Shown: positions 22,665 to 30,962 of the stretch, piece by piece
Numbering within the stretch: the first letter of the stretch is position 1
Layout of the letters: every line of letters starts with the position of its first letter
Virus record (IMG/VR): IMGVR_UViG_3300042330_000991
Coordinates: 1 to 41,456 of that record
Strand: one strand, 5' to 3'
DNA from: a virus
Length of the DNA stretch: 41,456 nucleotides
Notes under the pieces: generated by a model
Told to the model about the DNA's origin: nothing
What the model saw: the letters and a program-made list of their open reading frames with translations, nothing else
Database searches by the model: none
Position numbers and translations under genes: made by a program

Positions 22665-25526
22665 ATGGCAACCAAAAAAGAAAGGGCAGAAGTTGAACTC
22701 ATTATTAATGGCACAGCTGCCAATAATTCATTAAGAGATTTGGAGGCTGCCGCGCGTAAAGCCAAAAGTGAATTGCGTGGCATGATGCCAGGAACCGAAG
22801 AATTTAAAAAAGCAGCTGAAAATGTTGCCAGAATTGATAGGGCTTTGGTAAATACTAGAGTTCAGGCTGGATTAGTGAAAAGTTCTTGGGATAAAATGAA
22901 AGAAAGCATAAAGACTACTTTTATTGGAAACCTTGGAGCCAACCTTGCCACACTTGGCTTACAAAAAGTAGCTAGCTATTTTACTGATGCTTGGGATGCA
23001 GCCAAAAAATTGAGTGATCAAATGGCTGATATGGGGAGAACCACCGGCATGACCACCGAGGAAGTAAAAGCCCTAAACAGTGAGCTCAGTAAAATTGATA
23101 CCCGTACCTCATTAACAGATTTGAGGGAAATGGCAATTGTTGCTGGTCAATTTGGTGTAGCCCAACAAGATATTGTTGGCTTTGTGAAAGCCATTGACCA
23201 AGTAAATATTGTTATGGGTGGAGAGTTTGGAGGCAATGCCGAAGCCGTTGCCACCGAAATGAGTAAGCTTAGAAATATCTTCTCTGATATTAAATCTGAT
23301 GATATTGGTAATGATATTGGATTTATTTCGAATGCTATTAATAAATTGGCTCAGGAAGGAGTTGCCACAGCTCCAGTAGTAAGTGATTTAGCCAATAGAA
23401 TTGGTGGTTATGGTATTCAGGTGGGTTTAACTACTGGGCAGGTGCTTGGTTTATCTGCTACACTCCAGGAGTTAAATGTAAGTGCAGAGCGTGGTGGTAC
23501 TGCAGTTGTAAAAATCTTGCAAAAAATGCTTACCAATACCAGCACATTTGCTGAGGTAGCAGGAATGAATGTTACAGAATTTAAGGTGCTTTTAAACGAG
23601 GATCTATTTGGTGCATTTAAAAAGGTAATGAAAGGCAGCCAAGAACTTGGCGGCCAAAGTACAGAGCTCGCAGCCATCATAAAAGAAATGGAAGTGCAGG
23701 GAGCTGGAGCCAGTGAGGTATTTGCCAAGTTAGGTTCAAACATGGAAATGTTGAACGGCAAAGTGGAATTAAGCAACTCATCACTTACCAATACCAACAG
23801 CATAAGCGAGCAGGCCAAAATAAAACAAGAAAATTTGGCTGGTGCTGTAGAAAAATTAAGCAAAGCCTGGAACAAATTAACGGCCAACCCTGCTGTGGTA
23901 GATTTCTTTAAATTTTTGGTTGATCAAACTACAACGGTAATTAATGGAATGAGCGGAATGGCTGATATGATTGTTTACAATTACAACCTGATTACCAAAG
24001 GTAAGACTGAAGCTGATAGATTATTTTTAGCTGACCATGAAAAAAACTTGCAGGAGCAATTAACTGCTGAAAACAAAGCTATGGAGCAGCGAGTTGCAGG
24101 AGTTGCTAATGGTTTAAAACAAATGACTGTTGCAGAGCTTAAAGAAACTATTGCCAAAAAAGAGGCTTTATATAAATCTGATATGGCTTTTGCAAGAGGC
24201 TTAAATGCTGTTGGAAAGTTTAAGCAATCTGCATTAAACATTCAGCTAGCAAAAGAAACTTCAATGGAAATAAAAGCAGCCAAAGAAATTTTAAAAGCAA
24301 AAGAAGCCGCTCAAAAACAAGGATTAAACACTAAAGTGCACATTACCGAGGAAATGATTAAAGCACAAGAAAAACAAGATAAAGCCGACCGCAAAGCAGC
24401 CCAAAAAGCTGCTAAAGAGATAGCTAAAGAACTTAATGATAGATATAAACTCCAAATAAAACATTATGAAGATTTATTTAAAGAAGCTGAAAAATATTGG
24501 GATGAGCACGATAAGTTGTTTTTAAAAAACAGCCAAGAGGAATGGGATAAATCTAGGGAGTTTTTTACCAAAGAAATTGAAGCAGCTGCAGAGCTAGGTG
24601 TCTTAAAAGCAACTAATGATGAAGAAGCTAGAATTGCAGAAATTGACCGTGTAAATGCTTTATACAATGAACGTATTACTGCTGTAAAAGAAGGTAGTGA
24701 GCAGGAAAAACTATTGCGTGCTCAATTGCGCAGGGATATTGATTTAATTAATGCTGAGTACGACCAGAAAGAAATTGACAAGGTAAAACAAATTGCTAGT
24801 TTAAGCCTTGATGTGTGGAATAGTTTGCTCAATAGAAAAGCTGCTATTGAAATGAACAAGCTTACCAAACAAGATGCTGCAGATGAAAGAGAAAAGGCTG
24901 CATTAAAGAAACAGCTAGATGAAAAAGTGATATCGCAGCAAGAATATGATTCGAAAATTGAGGCCTTAAACCAAAACTCAATGAATAGAGAACGTGAAGC
25001 GAGAAGGGAAATGGCCAAACAGCAAAAAGCATTTGCAATCTTTGACGCGACCATTAAAGCAGCTGTGGCAGTAATGGAGGCAATTATAAAACCTTACAAA
25101 TGGCCGCAAGCTATTGCTGCAGGAATACAAGCAGCCGTAATTGCTGCCACTCCAATACCAGAATTTGAACAAGGTGGATTTACTGGTCCTACTGGAATGG
25201 GAAGCTATAATGGTAAAACTATTGCCGGTGTAACCCATCCAAATGAGTTTGTAATTAATGCCAAGCAGCTCCAAAATCCATACGTGTACAATATGGCCAA
25301 AGAATTAGCAACTGATAAAAGTGGAGCATCAATTACTCCATCTGAAGGAAAATTTAATACTGGAGCTGGAGCCAGTGATCAGATGCTAACTAATGTTTTG
25401 ATGGCACTAAATACCACACTTAGAGAGGGCATTAGCCAAAAGATTCAGATTGATGAGGAATTTGCCTTTAAACTGAACCGAGAATTAAAAAAGCAGCAAA
25501 CTATTGATGAAAAGGGATTATTTTAG
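22665..25526 (+). CDS. tail tape measure protein (953 aa)
   Basis: Sets tail length and later leaves with the DNA. The 953-residue protein has an N-terminal helical region, a TP901-like core (MADMGRTTGMTTEEVKALN, then AIVAGQFGVAQQDIVGFVKA and GEFGGNAEAVATEMSKLRNIF, about 118-210), long alanine/lysine/glutamate coiled coils (about 500-800), a hydrophobic segment near 800-850 and a glycine-rich end. Length and helix content are typical of siphovirus tape measures. Confidence 0.9.
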   Translation: MATKKERAEVELIINGTAANNSLRDLEAAARKAKSELRGMMPGTEEFKKAAENVARIDRALVNTRVQAGLVKSSWDKMKESIKTTFIGNLGANLATLGLQKVASYFTDAWDAAKKLSDQMADMGRTTGMTTEEVKALNSELSKIDTRTSLTDLREMAIVAGQFGVAQQDIVGFVKAIDQVNIVMGGEFGGNAEAVATEMSKLRNIFSDIKSDDIGNDIGFISNAINKLAQEGVATAPVVSDLANRIGGYGIQVGLTTGQVLGLSATLQELNVSAERGGTAVVKILQKMLTNTSTFAEVAGMNVTEFKVLLNEDLFGAFKKVMKGSQELGGQSTELAAIIKEMEVQGAGASEVFAKLGSNMEMLNGKVELSNSSLTNTNSISEQAKIKQENLAGAVEKLSKAWNKLTANPAVVDFFKFLVDQTTTVINGMSGMADMIVYNYNLITKGKTEADRLFLADHEKNLQEQLTAENKAMEQRVAGVANGLKQMTVAELKETIAKKEALYKSDMAFARGLNAVGKFKQSALNIQLAKETSMEIKAAKEILKAKEAAQKQGLNTKVHITEEMIKAQEKQDKADRKAAQKAAKEIAKELNDRYKLQIKHYEDLFKEAEKYWDEHDKLFLKNSQEEWDKSREFFTKEIEAAAELGVLKATNDEEARIAEIDRVNALYNERITAVKEGSEQEKLLRAQLRRDIDLINAEYDQKEIDKVKQIASLSLDVWNSLLNRKAAIEMNKLTKQDAADEREKAALKKQLDEKVISQQEYDSKIEALNQNSMNREREARREMAKQQKAFAIFDATIKAAVAVMEAIIKPYKWPQAIAAGIQAAVIAATPIPEFEQGGFTGPTGMGSYNGKTIAGVTHPNEFVINAKQLQNPYVYNMAKELATDKSGASITPSEGKFNTGAGASDQMLTNVLMALNTTLREGISQKIQIDEEFAFKLNRELKKQQTIDEKGLF

Positions 25527-25538
25527 TAATGTTGTGGC

Positions 25539-25907
25539 ATGAAAAAAATTGCCTCTATCCTATTTGCCTTGATTTTATTGGTTTCTTGTAAAAAAGAAAA
25601 TACTGAAGTAACCAGTTCAAAGTATGATCTAAGCTTCACAATCACCATGTCAGTTCCAGGGCTAGCAATTGCCTACAATAAATCTGATGGTGATGTAGAT
25701 TCAATGATTGTAAACAGCGATGGGGTAAATTATTCTTATGGCTCAGTTAAAAAAGGCACTGAATTAATTTTAGCCGGGCAATCACTTAAAATTGATTCAT
25801 TTGGATTTGCTATAATAGTTTGGAAGGATAAAGAGGTAGTTCAAAAAGTAGATTCCTTTTGGTTGGGTGGTGGAAATAGCGCTTTTGAAACTAGGTTTAC
25901 CTACTAA
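25539..25907 (+). CDS. phage-encoded lipoprotein (122 aa)
   Basis: A signal peptide with lipobox Leu-Val-Ser-Cys17 (MKKIASILFALILLVSCKK) and a small beta-rich domain of about 100 residues ending in FETRFTY. Lys-Lys directly after the cysteine; no Asp at +2. It lies at the end of the tail operon with the exonuclease gene and outside the virion modules, so it may alter the lysogen's envelope, for instance in superinfection exclusion. Confidence 0.75.
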   Translation: MKKIASILFALILLVSCKKENTEVTSSKYDLSFTITMSVPGLAIAYNKSDGDVDSMIVNSDGVNYSYGSVKKGTELILAGQSLKIDSFGFAIIVWKDKEVVQKVDSFWLGGGNSAFETRFTY

Positions 25908-25916
25908 ATTATTAAT

Positions 25917-26729
25917 ATGGAAATCGCAATTGCTATATTAATTGTTTTAATCGTCTTTTTTTATTTAAAAGGTGTAAAATCCAAACAGGAAGCTGATAAT
26001 AAAAAACATTCTGATTACTTAGCAAATAAAGCAGAACAGCAAAGAGTTATTGACGTTGAAGTATCTATCAACGATACATTTTCAGATAAAGCAGAAAAAA
26101 ATATAAATATTTCTTTGGAAGAATCAATATCAAAATCGCCATTTTTCTGCATTTTTGATATTGAAACAACAGGCTTAATGCCAAAGTATGTAGAAGATAT
26201 TGAGGATTTATCAGCATGGCCAAATGTTGTTCAATTGGCATGGCTAATAACTGATAGCTCAAATCATCATATTACCCATAAATCATACTATATCAAACAA
26301 AATGATTTAATACCTCAGCAAGCAATAGATATTCATGGCATAACTAATGCTATTTGCGAAAAAAAGGGATTACCCCTAAAAGAAGTATTGGAGCTGTTTT
26401 TAAATGACCTAAAACAAGTAAAAATGGTAGTTTGCCATAACTATGAGTTTGATTCTAAAATTCTTGGAGTAGAGTTTACTAGGACTGGTTTAAAATGGCC
26501 AAGAAAAAGAAAGTTTTGTACAATGGTTAAAGGTAAAAAACACACCAACATTGAATTTAACTATAGCAGTAAATTAAAATATCCGAAGTTAGAAGAACTG
26601 TTTGGACACTTTGTTTTGAACAAAACAAATATTCACATTATAAATGCCCATGATGCACTTAACGATGTTTTTGCCACTGCAGTTTGTTTAAAAGCATTTA
26701 TTGAAAATGGTGAAATTGAAATAGAATAG
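25917..26729 (+). CDS. membrane-anchored DnaQ-like 3'-5' exonuclease (270 aa)
   Basis: An N-terminal transmembrane helix (2-18) and a charged linker precede an RNase T/DnaQ-type DEDDh domain: Asp81-Ile-Glu83 (FDIETTG), His174-Asn-Tyr-Glu-Phe-Asp179, and His245 with Asp250 (HDALNDVFA). All four acidic/histidine positions are kept. Chromosomal or phage DnaQ proteins are normally soluble, so a membrane anchor is unusual. It ends 5 bases before the convergent integrase stop, at the attachment end of the phage, a common place for lysogen-expressed cargo. Confidence 0.75.
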   Translation: MEIAIAILIVLIVFFYLKGVKSKQEADNKKHSDYLANKAEQQRVIDVEVSINDTFSDKAEKNINISLEESISKSPFFCIFDIETTGLMPKYVEDIEDLSAWPNVVQLAWLITDSSNHHITHKSYYIKQNDLIPQQAIDIHGITNAICEKKGLPLKEVLELFLNDLKQVKMVVCHNYEFDSKILGVEFTRTGLKWPRKRKFCTMVKGKKHTNIEFNYSSKLKYPKLEELFGHFVLNKTNIHIINAHDALNDVFATAVCLKAFIENGEIEIE

Positions 26730-26734
26730 TGGCA

Positions 26735-27937
26735 TTACAACTCCACATAATTCTCCATCACTTCTTTATTCTCAAACAACCCCAAACTTTTTAAATACTT
26801 TTCAAAACTTCCAGTATCGTTGTGGCCAATTTGCATGCGCAAGCTTGCAGGCGATAACCCTCCGAGGTAGTTGTTTACCACTCCAGTATGTTTCCAACTG
26901 TAGAGCGTGTAATCTGAGCCAATTCCAAGTGGTTTTATAACTCTATTGCGGTAGGCATCCGAAATATATCTTGGATCAAGATACTCCGCTCCTGGCATAA
27001 TGCCTTTTCCAAAAATATACCATTCCGGGTTGAGCTGTTTTAAATGCTTTAGCTTTTGATAAATTGGCGTTGGTAGCGCAACATGCCTATCTGTATTGTT
27101 TTTTGAAATAGCTGCAGGGATAAATAAGTGCTTAGCCCTGTATTGCTCCAGGTGCTTAATTTTTAAGTGGCACAATTCATTTGGGCGCGCCAATGTGTAA
27201 TACATGGTTTCACAAAACAATTTCATTTGCGGAAAATTCCTTTCCATGTAATCCATGATATCCTTTTGCTGATCCTTCTGGTAAGCAATATTTTTACCAG
27301 TGCCATTATCCAACTTGGCAATTTTTACCCATGGGTTTTCTTCAATAATTTCTTCCTGAACCAAAAAGGCAAACAGGGTTGAAATATGTTGTATGTAGTT
27401 GTTAAATGTGCGTGGCCCTACCCTATTCATTAAGCTTGCCACAAATGGCTTTAGGCTCTTGTGGGTAACAGAATTTATATGTAGGTTTTTATCTTGCTCC
27501 TTTAACCATCCACTTAAATAATCTGAGTAGTTCTTAAATGTTTTTGGCCTCAAACGTTTCTTAATTGCCAATGCTAACTTTGTGGCCTCATCAATAGATA
27601 TAAACTTTTTTCCTTTAGATCTGCGTTCCAAATCAATCTTAGCAGATTTTTCGGCATCAATGTGAAACCCTTGCTCTAGCTTAGTATTAATTGCCTTAAT
27701 AAAATTATTTGACCAGGTAAGGCGCTTCTTTAAATCCTTAACATCATTGCAACTAAAATCCCTTTTGCGAATTACTTTGTTCTGTTGTGCATCGTAAACG
27801 TAATATATAATATACCATCGCTGATCCAATGCCGTTGCTGCTGGCTTAACCAATCTAGCTTCCTTAAATGATTTTGGTATAGTCAAGTAATCAGGTTCAA
27901 TTAAAATGGGTAGTATAAGTGCCACTGATACTGCCAC
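26735..27937 (-). CDS. int: tyrosine recombinase integrase
   Basis: Site-specific integrase of the phage. The open frame extends to 28102, but its first 55 codons cross a terminator and the attP core, so a GTG at 27937 or 27925 is the likelier start, giving about 396-400 residues, normal for Bacteroidetes phage integrases. Visible motifs (frame numbering): a SAM-like core-binding domain, Arg in LARPNELCHL, Lys in AISKNNTDRHVALP, His in YSWKHTG, His in MQIGHND and the nucleophile Tyr in SFEKYLKSLG. The usual HxxR arginine is not obvious after KHTG. Transcribed toward the convergent exonuclease gene. Confidence 0.85.
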   Translation of the reverse strand: MAVSVALILPILIEPDYLTIPKSFKEARLVKPAATALDQRWYIIYYVYDAQQNKVIRKRDFSCNDVKDLKKRLTWSNNFIKAINTKLEQGFHIDAEKSAKIDLERRSKGKKFISIDEATKLALAIKKRLRPKTFKNYSDYLSGWLKEQDKNLHINSVTHKSLKPFVASLMNRVGPRTFNNYIQHISTLFAFLVQEEIIEENPWVKIAKLDNGTGKNIAYQKDQQKDIMDYMERNFPQMKLFCETMYYTLARPNELCHLKIKHLEQYRAKHLFIPAAISKNNTDRHVALPTPIYQKLKHLKQLNPEWYIFGKGIMPGAEYLDPRYISDAYRNRVIKPLGIGSDYTLYSWKHTGVVNNYLGGLSPASLRMQIGHNDTGSFEKYLKSLGLFENKEVMENYVEL

Positions 27938-27954
27938 TGGGTTATTATATGAAC

Positions 27955-27995
27955 AAAAAAGACCTGATAAATCATTGATTATCAAGTCTTTTTTT
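27955..27995. terminator. bidirectional hairpin between int and attP
   Basis: An A-run plus GACCTGATA (27955-27969) pairs with TATCAAGTC plus a T-run (27980-27995), with one mismatch and a 10-base loop. On the - strand it directly follows the tRNA 3' end fragment, as a tRNA's own terminator would. Confidence 0.7.
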
Positions 27996-27996
27996 G

Positions 27997-28019
27997 TGTA
28001 CCCGGAGCCGGAGTCGAAT
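27997..28019 (-). other. attP core: tRNA 3' end fragment
   Basis: On the - strand the sequence reads ATTCGACTCC, GGCTCC, GGGTACA: a T-loop (TTCGACT), 3' T-stem strand (CCGGC), 3' acceptor strand (TCCGGGT), discriminator A and CA. The 5' T-stem partner is absent, so only the 3' end of a tRNA is present. Integration here would restore the 3' end of the target tRNA and place it upstream of int in the same direction. The tRNA identity cannot be read from the fragment. Confidence 0.75.
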
Positions 28020-28111
28020 ATGCTTTTTTGATTGTGATTTTTCCCCGAAAGGCTTGTTAATCCTGTAATATGACTTTTATATTTTTTTGGATTTACTGCC
28101 ACTTGCTGCCC

Positions 28112-28498
28112 CTACCCTTGTTTTACTGGCTTTCCAAAGATTACATTTTTATAAGTGTCCTGCTTTAAAGTAAGCAAATCCTTTATTAGATCTACCTCCT
28201 TATAATACGATTCCAAAACTGAGCGCATATCCATGTAAAATGGAATTGGCTCCGAAACCATGTCAACTTTATTGTCAAATATTGGTGGCGTACCTCTCCC
28301 ATCTTTAAGCCAATTGTAATCCAACTCCAGGGCAGCACAAAGCTTCCTTAGGTTATTTGGATGGGGCACCATTGGTTTTTCCTCATCAAAATACTTGCTA
28401 ACAGCTTGCCTAGACAGGCCAATCATGTTACCTATATCAGTTTGATTCAAAGACTTTTTCTCCATTACAAGCTTCAAGCGGCTGGCAAATGTTTCCAT
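28112..28498 (-). CDS. CI-like repressor, XRE-family HTH (128 aa)
   Basis: The frame opens at 28633 but would cover the operator region and overlap the divergent gene, so the ATG at 28498 (METFASRLKL) is preferred; 28510 is an alternative. Residues 18-40 form a classic helix-turn-helix (NQTDIGNMIGLSRQAVSKYF), followed by a dimerisation-type tail without a peptidase domain, so induction would not be by RecA-type self-cleavage. It lies between attP and the divergent early operon and should keep lysogeny. Confidence 0.8.
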   Translation of the reverse strand: METFASRLKLVMEKKSLNQTDIGNMIGLSRQAVSKYFDEEKPMVPHPNNLRKLCAALELDYNWLKDGRGTPPIFDNKVDMVSEPIPFYMDMRSVLESYYKEVDLIKDLLTLKQDTYKNVIFGKPVKQG

Positions 28499-28502
28499 AA
28501 TA

Positions 28503-28557
28503 ATTGACATTAAGTTGACAAAATGTTGATAATTGTCAATTGTAAAGTTGACAACTA
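28503..28557. promoter_or_regulatory. repressor operator region
   Basis: The intergenic DNA between the divergent repressor and Cro-like genes has AAGTTGACA at 28512-28520 and 28545-28553, a TTGATAATTGTCAA dyad (28525-28538) and the palindrome AGTTGACAACT (28546-28556). The same word in reverse orientation (TGTCAACTT) recurs before the late genes at 37391, 37567 and 37579. Confidence 0.65.
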
Positions 28558-28637
28558 CATTTACATTTGTGTAACAATTTGTTAAAGTAAAGACAAATTT
28601 AAACAAAATGCACGCCAAAACAAACAAAACCAATAAG

Positions 28638-28868
28638 ATGACATTAAAAGAATGGTACGATAACCTTCCCGCTAAGGATCAAAGTGAAAAAAGAAATGAA
28701 CTTATAAATGCCTGTGGCATTAGTGTTAAGACATTCTACAGCTGGACACGTGCGGAGCATATTCCCAAAAAAGCCATGCAAAAGGCAATTAATGAAGTTG
28801 CAAAAATTGACATTCACTTTACTAATAATGCAGAAATGGCTGCTGCCAATTTGCCTTTTGTGCAATAA
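28638..28868 (+). CDS. Cro-like small DNA-binding protein (76 aa)
   Basis: Start at ATG 28638 is preferred over 28608, because the latter adds a lysine/asparagine-rich tail (HAKTNKTNK) and lies in leader-like DNA. The 76-residue protein has a helix-turn-helix-like region (EKRNELINACGISVKTFYSWT), with a Trp in the recognition end. First gene of the early operon, divergent from the repressor: the usual place of a Cro-type regulator. Confidence 0.65.
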   Translation: MTLKEWYDNLPAKDQSEKRNELINACGISVKTFYSWTRAEHIPKKAMQKAINEVAKIDIHFTNNAEMAAANLPFVQ

Positions 28869-28882
28869 ATAATCCTAAAACT

Positions 28883-29344
28883 ATGATAACCGCTACCATT
28901 AATCCAATGAAAGAAAAGTACATAGCTACTTTTTTGGTTCACGCAAACCGCCCAGATTTAGCTCCCCTAGAGTTTTTTGCTAATGCTGTAAAAAATACAC
29001 AGAAAGAAGCTGAGATGTGGGCCATTAACCAATACAAACTATGGTTAAAAACTCAAGTAAAAAAGTTCTTAACTCAGCGCGAAATAGCTTTTATAAAGGT
29101 TGGCGCTTTGAGTTACGAATACAGCAATGTTATAAAACAGTGCAGAAAAATTAAGGATCAACCAAGTTTGACAACTGTGTGCATGTTTATAGTTGACAAC
29201 CAAGAACTTTTAAGAGCACTGGTACCAGGTAAGCAAAGTACACAACATTATTGGGCTTATACTATTGAGGAAATTATAACTGGAGCTCACGATTATATAG
29301 TTCTCAACCAAAAATTAGTTAAGAATTATGGAGTTGTTCATTAA
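28883..29344 (+). CDS. hypothetical early protein (153 aa)
   Basis: A 153-residue protein with an early hydrophobic segment (YIATFLVHANRPDLAPLEFF) and amphipathic helices. Within its coding region are two more TTGACAAC words (29168-29176 and 29191-29200) resembling the operator. Its end overlaps the next open frame by 17 bases. No family is recognised. Confidence 0.7.
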   Translation: MITATINPMKEKYIATFLVHANRPDLAPLEFFANAVKNTQKEAEMWAINQYKLWLKTQVKKFLTQREIAFIKVGALSYEYSNVIKQCRKIKDQPSLTTVCMFIVDNQELLRALVPGKQSTQHYWAYTIEEIITGAHDYIVLNQKLVKNYGVVH

Positions 29345-29552
29345 CCCAAAGCTCCATGCATTAAAAGATTTTTTGCAAGCGCATTTCAACGGAAAATTAA
29401 ACTTTAAAAACCCTAGTGAATATGAAAACAGGATTACAAATGCTGGTTCAAAAGATAGACCAGTTAGGAACAATGGAGATAGTAGTAATGGTTGCAATGA
29501 TTGCCATGTTGAGCATAATACTTGTGAAAATATTGCCTGCAAAGGAGCCTGA
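29328..29552 (+). CDS. hypothetical small early protein, overlaps next gene (74 aa)
   Basis: ATG 29328 lies inside the end of the previous gene, suggesting coupling. The first half (FINPKLHALKDFLQAHFNGK) reads as a normal helical protein, but the second half is rich in Cys/Asn/Asp and coincides with another, more protein-like frame starting at 29422, so this frame may be genuine only in part or not at all. Confidence 0.4.
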   Translation: MELFINPKLHALKDFLQAHFNGKLNFKNPSEYENRITNAGSKDRPVRNNGDSSNGCNDCHVEHNTCENIACKGA

Positions 29553-29589
29553 TATTTTTAGCTATTTAGATGAAGAAGACCAATGGTAG
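29422..29589 (+). CDS. small membrane protein (55 aa), overlaps 29328 frame
   Basis: ATG 29422 to TAG 29589 gives 55 residues: an N-terminal amphipathic start (MKTGLQMLVQKIDQLGT), one transmembrane helix (IVVMVAMIAMLSIILVKIL) and an acidic tail (DIFSYLDEEDQW). Its end overlaps the next gene's ATG (ATGGTAG), a translational coupling used repeatedly here. Well-formed topology makes it a better candidate than the overlapping frame. Confidence 0.55.
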   Translation: MKTGLQMLVQKIDQLGTMEIVVMVAMIAMLSIILVKILPAKEPDIFSYLDEEDQW

Positions 29590-29804
29590 AATCATTACCC
29601 AAAACCATGGCAAGGCACAGAGCTCTTGCTAGGGTTATTAAAGAAGAAGAAATAAATGCAAATGCCCTTGGTATGCCAGAAAGGCTAAAATACTTTAGGG
29701 TTCAATCTTTAAAGGATGAGCATTTTAAGCTTACAATTTACCTACTGGTACAAGTGCCAGACCAATTTGTTAAACAATTAATAGATCAAACTTTTTTAAA
29801 ATGA
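29583..29804 (+). CDS. hypothetical small early protein (73 aa)
   Basis: A 73-residue basic protein with alternating helices (RHRALARVIKEEEINANAL) and a hydrophobic strand (LTIYLLVQVPDQFV). It overlaps both neighbours. No family is recognised; small early proteins of this type may be host-takeover factors. Confidence 0.6.
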   Translation: MVESLPKTMARHRALARVIKEEEINANALGMPERLKYFRVQSLKDEHFKLTIYLLVQVPDQFVKQLIDQTFLK

Positions 29805-30007
29805 AATATAACATCAACAACACCACTCTTGAGGTACTTATAGCCTGCCTCATCATTGTATTTATTAGCCAATTGGTAATAATACTTATTGGCTTGCGCA
29901 AAAATCATTTGCTAAAAATAGACCATGCCCTGGAGGCAAACAGAACGGCCTATAGAAACAAAATTCAAAATCATGTTTGTATTAAATATGGCCGTAAAGC
30001 AAAATAA
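29801..30007 (+). CDS. small membrane protein (68 aa)
   Basis: One strong transmembrane helix (about 11-32, EVLIACLIIVFISQLVIILIGL) followed by a basic cytoplasmic tail (RKNHLLK, NKIQNHVCIKYGRKAK). ATGA overlap with the preceding gene. Function unknown. Confidence 0.65.
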   Translation: MKYNINNTTLEVLIACLIIVFISQLVIILIGLRKNHLLKIDHALEANRTAYRNKIQNHVCIKYGRKAK

Positions 30008-30009
30008 GT

Positions 30010-30318
30010 ATGAAAACAGATAACATCACCAAAGCAGAGGTTGCCATGCTTGCAACTAATGCCGCTACTCATTTGCGCAATTACACAGTTAACTCAGCAA
30101 ATTTTACCCTAGTTAACGAACAAGAACTATTTGCACTTGGAGCTCAACTTCTTTATGTAGGCCAAGCATTAACCGAGCTAAGCCAATTTAAGCTTGAACC
30201 ATCATCTATTGAAGGCAAAGTAATAGTGAGCAAAATAGTTGAGCTAATTGAAATGAAAACCATTAACCCCGTTGTTATTGGCCAACATATTACTGAACCT
30301 ATTGAAGGAGGTGTATAA
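30010..30318 (+). CDS. hypothetical early protein (102 aa)
   Basis: A 102-residue helical, mildly acidic protein (ATNAATHLRNYTV; ALGAQLLYVGQALTELSQF). It overlaps the next gene by one base (TAATG), after a GGAGG ribosome site. No family recognised. Confidence 0.65.
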   Translation: MKTDNITKAEVAMLATNAATHLRNYTVNSANFTLVNEQELFALGAQLLYVGQALTELSQFKLEPSSIEGKVIVSKIVELIEMKTINPVVIGQHITEPIEGGV

Positions 30319-30635
30319 TGAAACTCAGGATTTATTTAATCAAGATTAACAATAGCTATAGCCTTCAAAACAATTTGCAAAAGGATATCTATGCTTACTT
30401 AAAATCTATTGATCGGCAAGTAATTGATATTTACCAACTGAGAAAAGTAAAGTCCGATATCCTTAAAACAATTGAGGACATTAATAAAAAGCATGTAAGA
30501 TGTAAAGCTATTGAGGCACATTGGAATGCTTGGAAAGATAACCAGTGCGATGAGGATGATCACCACCTACAAATTGGCCATGGTATCATCTGCAACCTAA
30601 CTATTTATAGTGGCGACGGAAACGCATCACTTTAA
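30318..30635 (+). CDS. hypothetical early protein (105 aa)
   Basis: AAGGAGGTG precedes ATG 30318. The 105-residue product is helical, Lys/Asp-rich, with a His/Asp-rich patch (CDEDDHHLQIGHG) that might bind metal. Terminated by an intrinsic terminator at 30677. No family recognised. Confidence 0.65.
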   Translation: MKLRIYLIKINNSYSLQNNLQKDIYAYLKSIDRQVIDIYQLRKVKSDILKTIEDINKKHVRCKAIEAHWNAWKDNQCDEDDHHLQIGHGIICNLTIYSGDGNASL

Positions 30636-30676
30636 AGATAATTACCTAAAACCCTCTGTAACTAAGTGTGCAGCTT

Positions 30677-30700
30677 GGGAGGAAGTGCCTCCCGTTTTTT
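30677..30700 (+). terminator. rho-independent terminator in early operon
   Basis: GGGAGG (30677-30682) pairs with CCTCCC (30688-30693) around a 5-base loop, followed by G and six T. It divides the early genes into two transcription units or forms a regulated read-through point ahead of the primase. Confidence 0.75.
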
Positions 30701-30722
30701 AACCATTTAAACTCAAATTATT

Positions 30723-30962
30723 ATGACGCGCTACAATCGCAAGAAACACAAATATAATTCACCTCTTCAGCCCGTTAAGGTTGATGTTAATGGATCATTC
30801 ATTACTGGTATAATCATTTCAAGATTTCATAAGCTACCAAAAGGCGCAACTGTTGAGGAGCCGTATTATTTAATAACTGGCCATGGTTCGCCAATTTGGG
30901 AAAATAACCTCATCCCTATTACAGATTTAGAATATAGCGCATTACAGATTGGAGGTTTATAA
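30723..30962 (+). CDS. hypothetical early protein (79 aa)
   Basis: A 79-residue protein, basic at the N-terminus (RYNRKKHKYN), with beta-type sequence (VDVNGSFITGIIISRF; YYLITGHGSPIWE) that could be a small barrel. Its stop overlaps the next ATG (TAATG). Confidence 0.65.
   Translation: MTRYNRKKHKYNSPLQPVKVDVNGSFITGIIISRFHKLPKGATVEEPYYLITGHGSPIWENNLIPITDLEYSALQIGGL

Noticed and set aside
23417-23887. 156-aa frame on the - strand inside the tape measure
   Set aside because: Shadow frame: Ser/Leu/Ala-rich translation opposite a well-supported gene with no start signals.
28499-28633. N-terminal extension of the repressor frame
   Set aside because: It would translate the operator region and overlap the divergent gene; the HTH domain begins properly at 28498.
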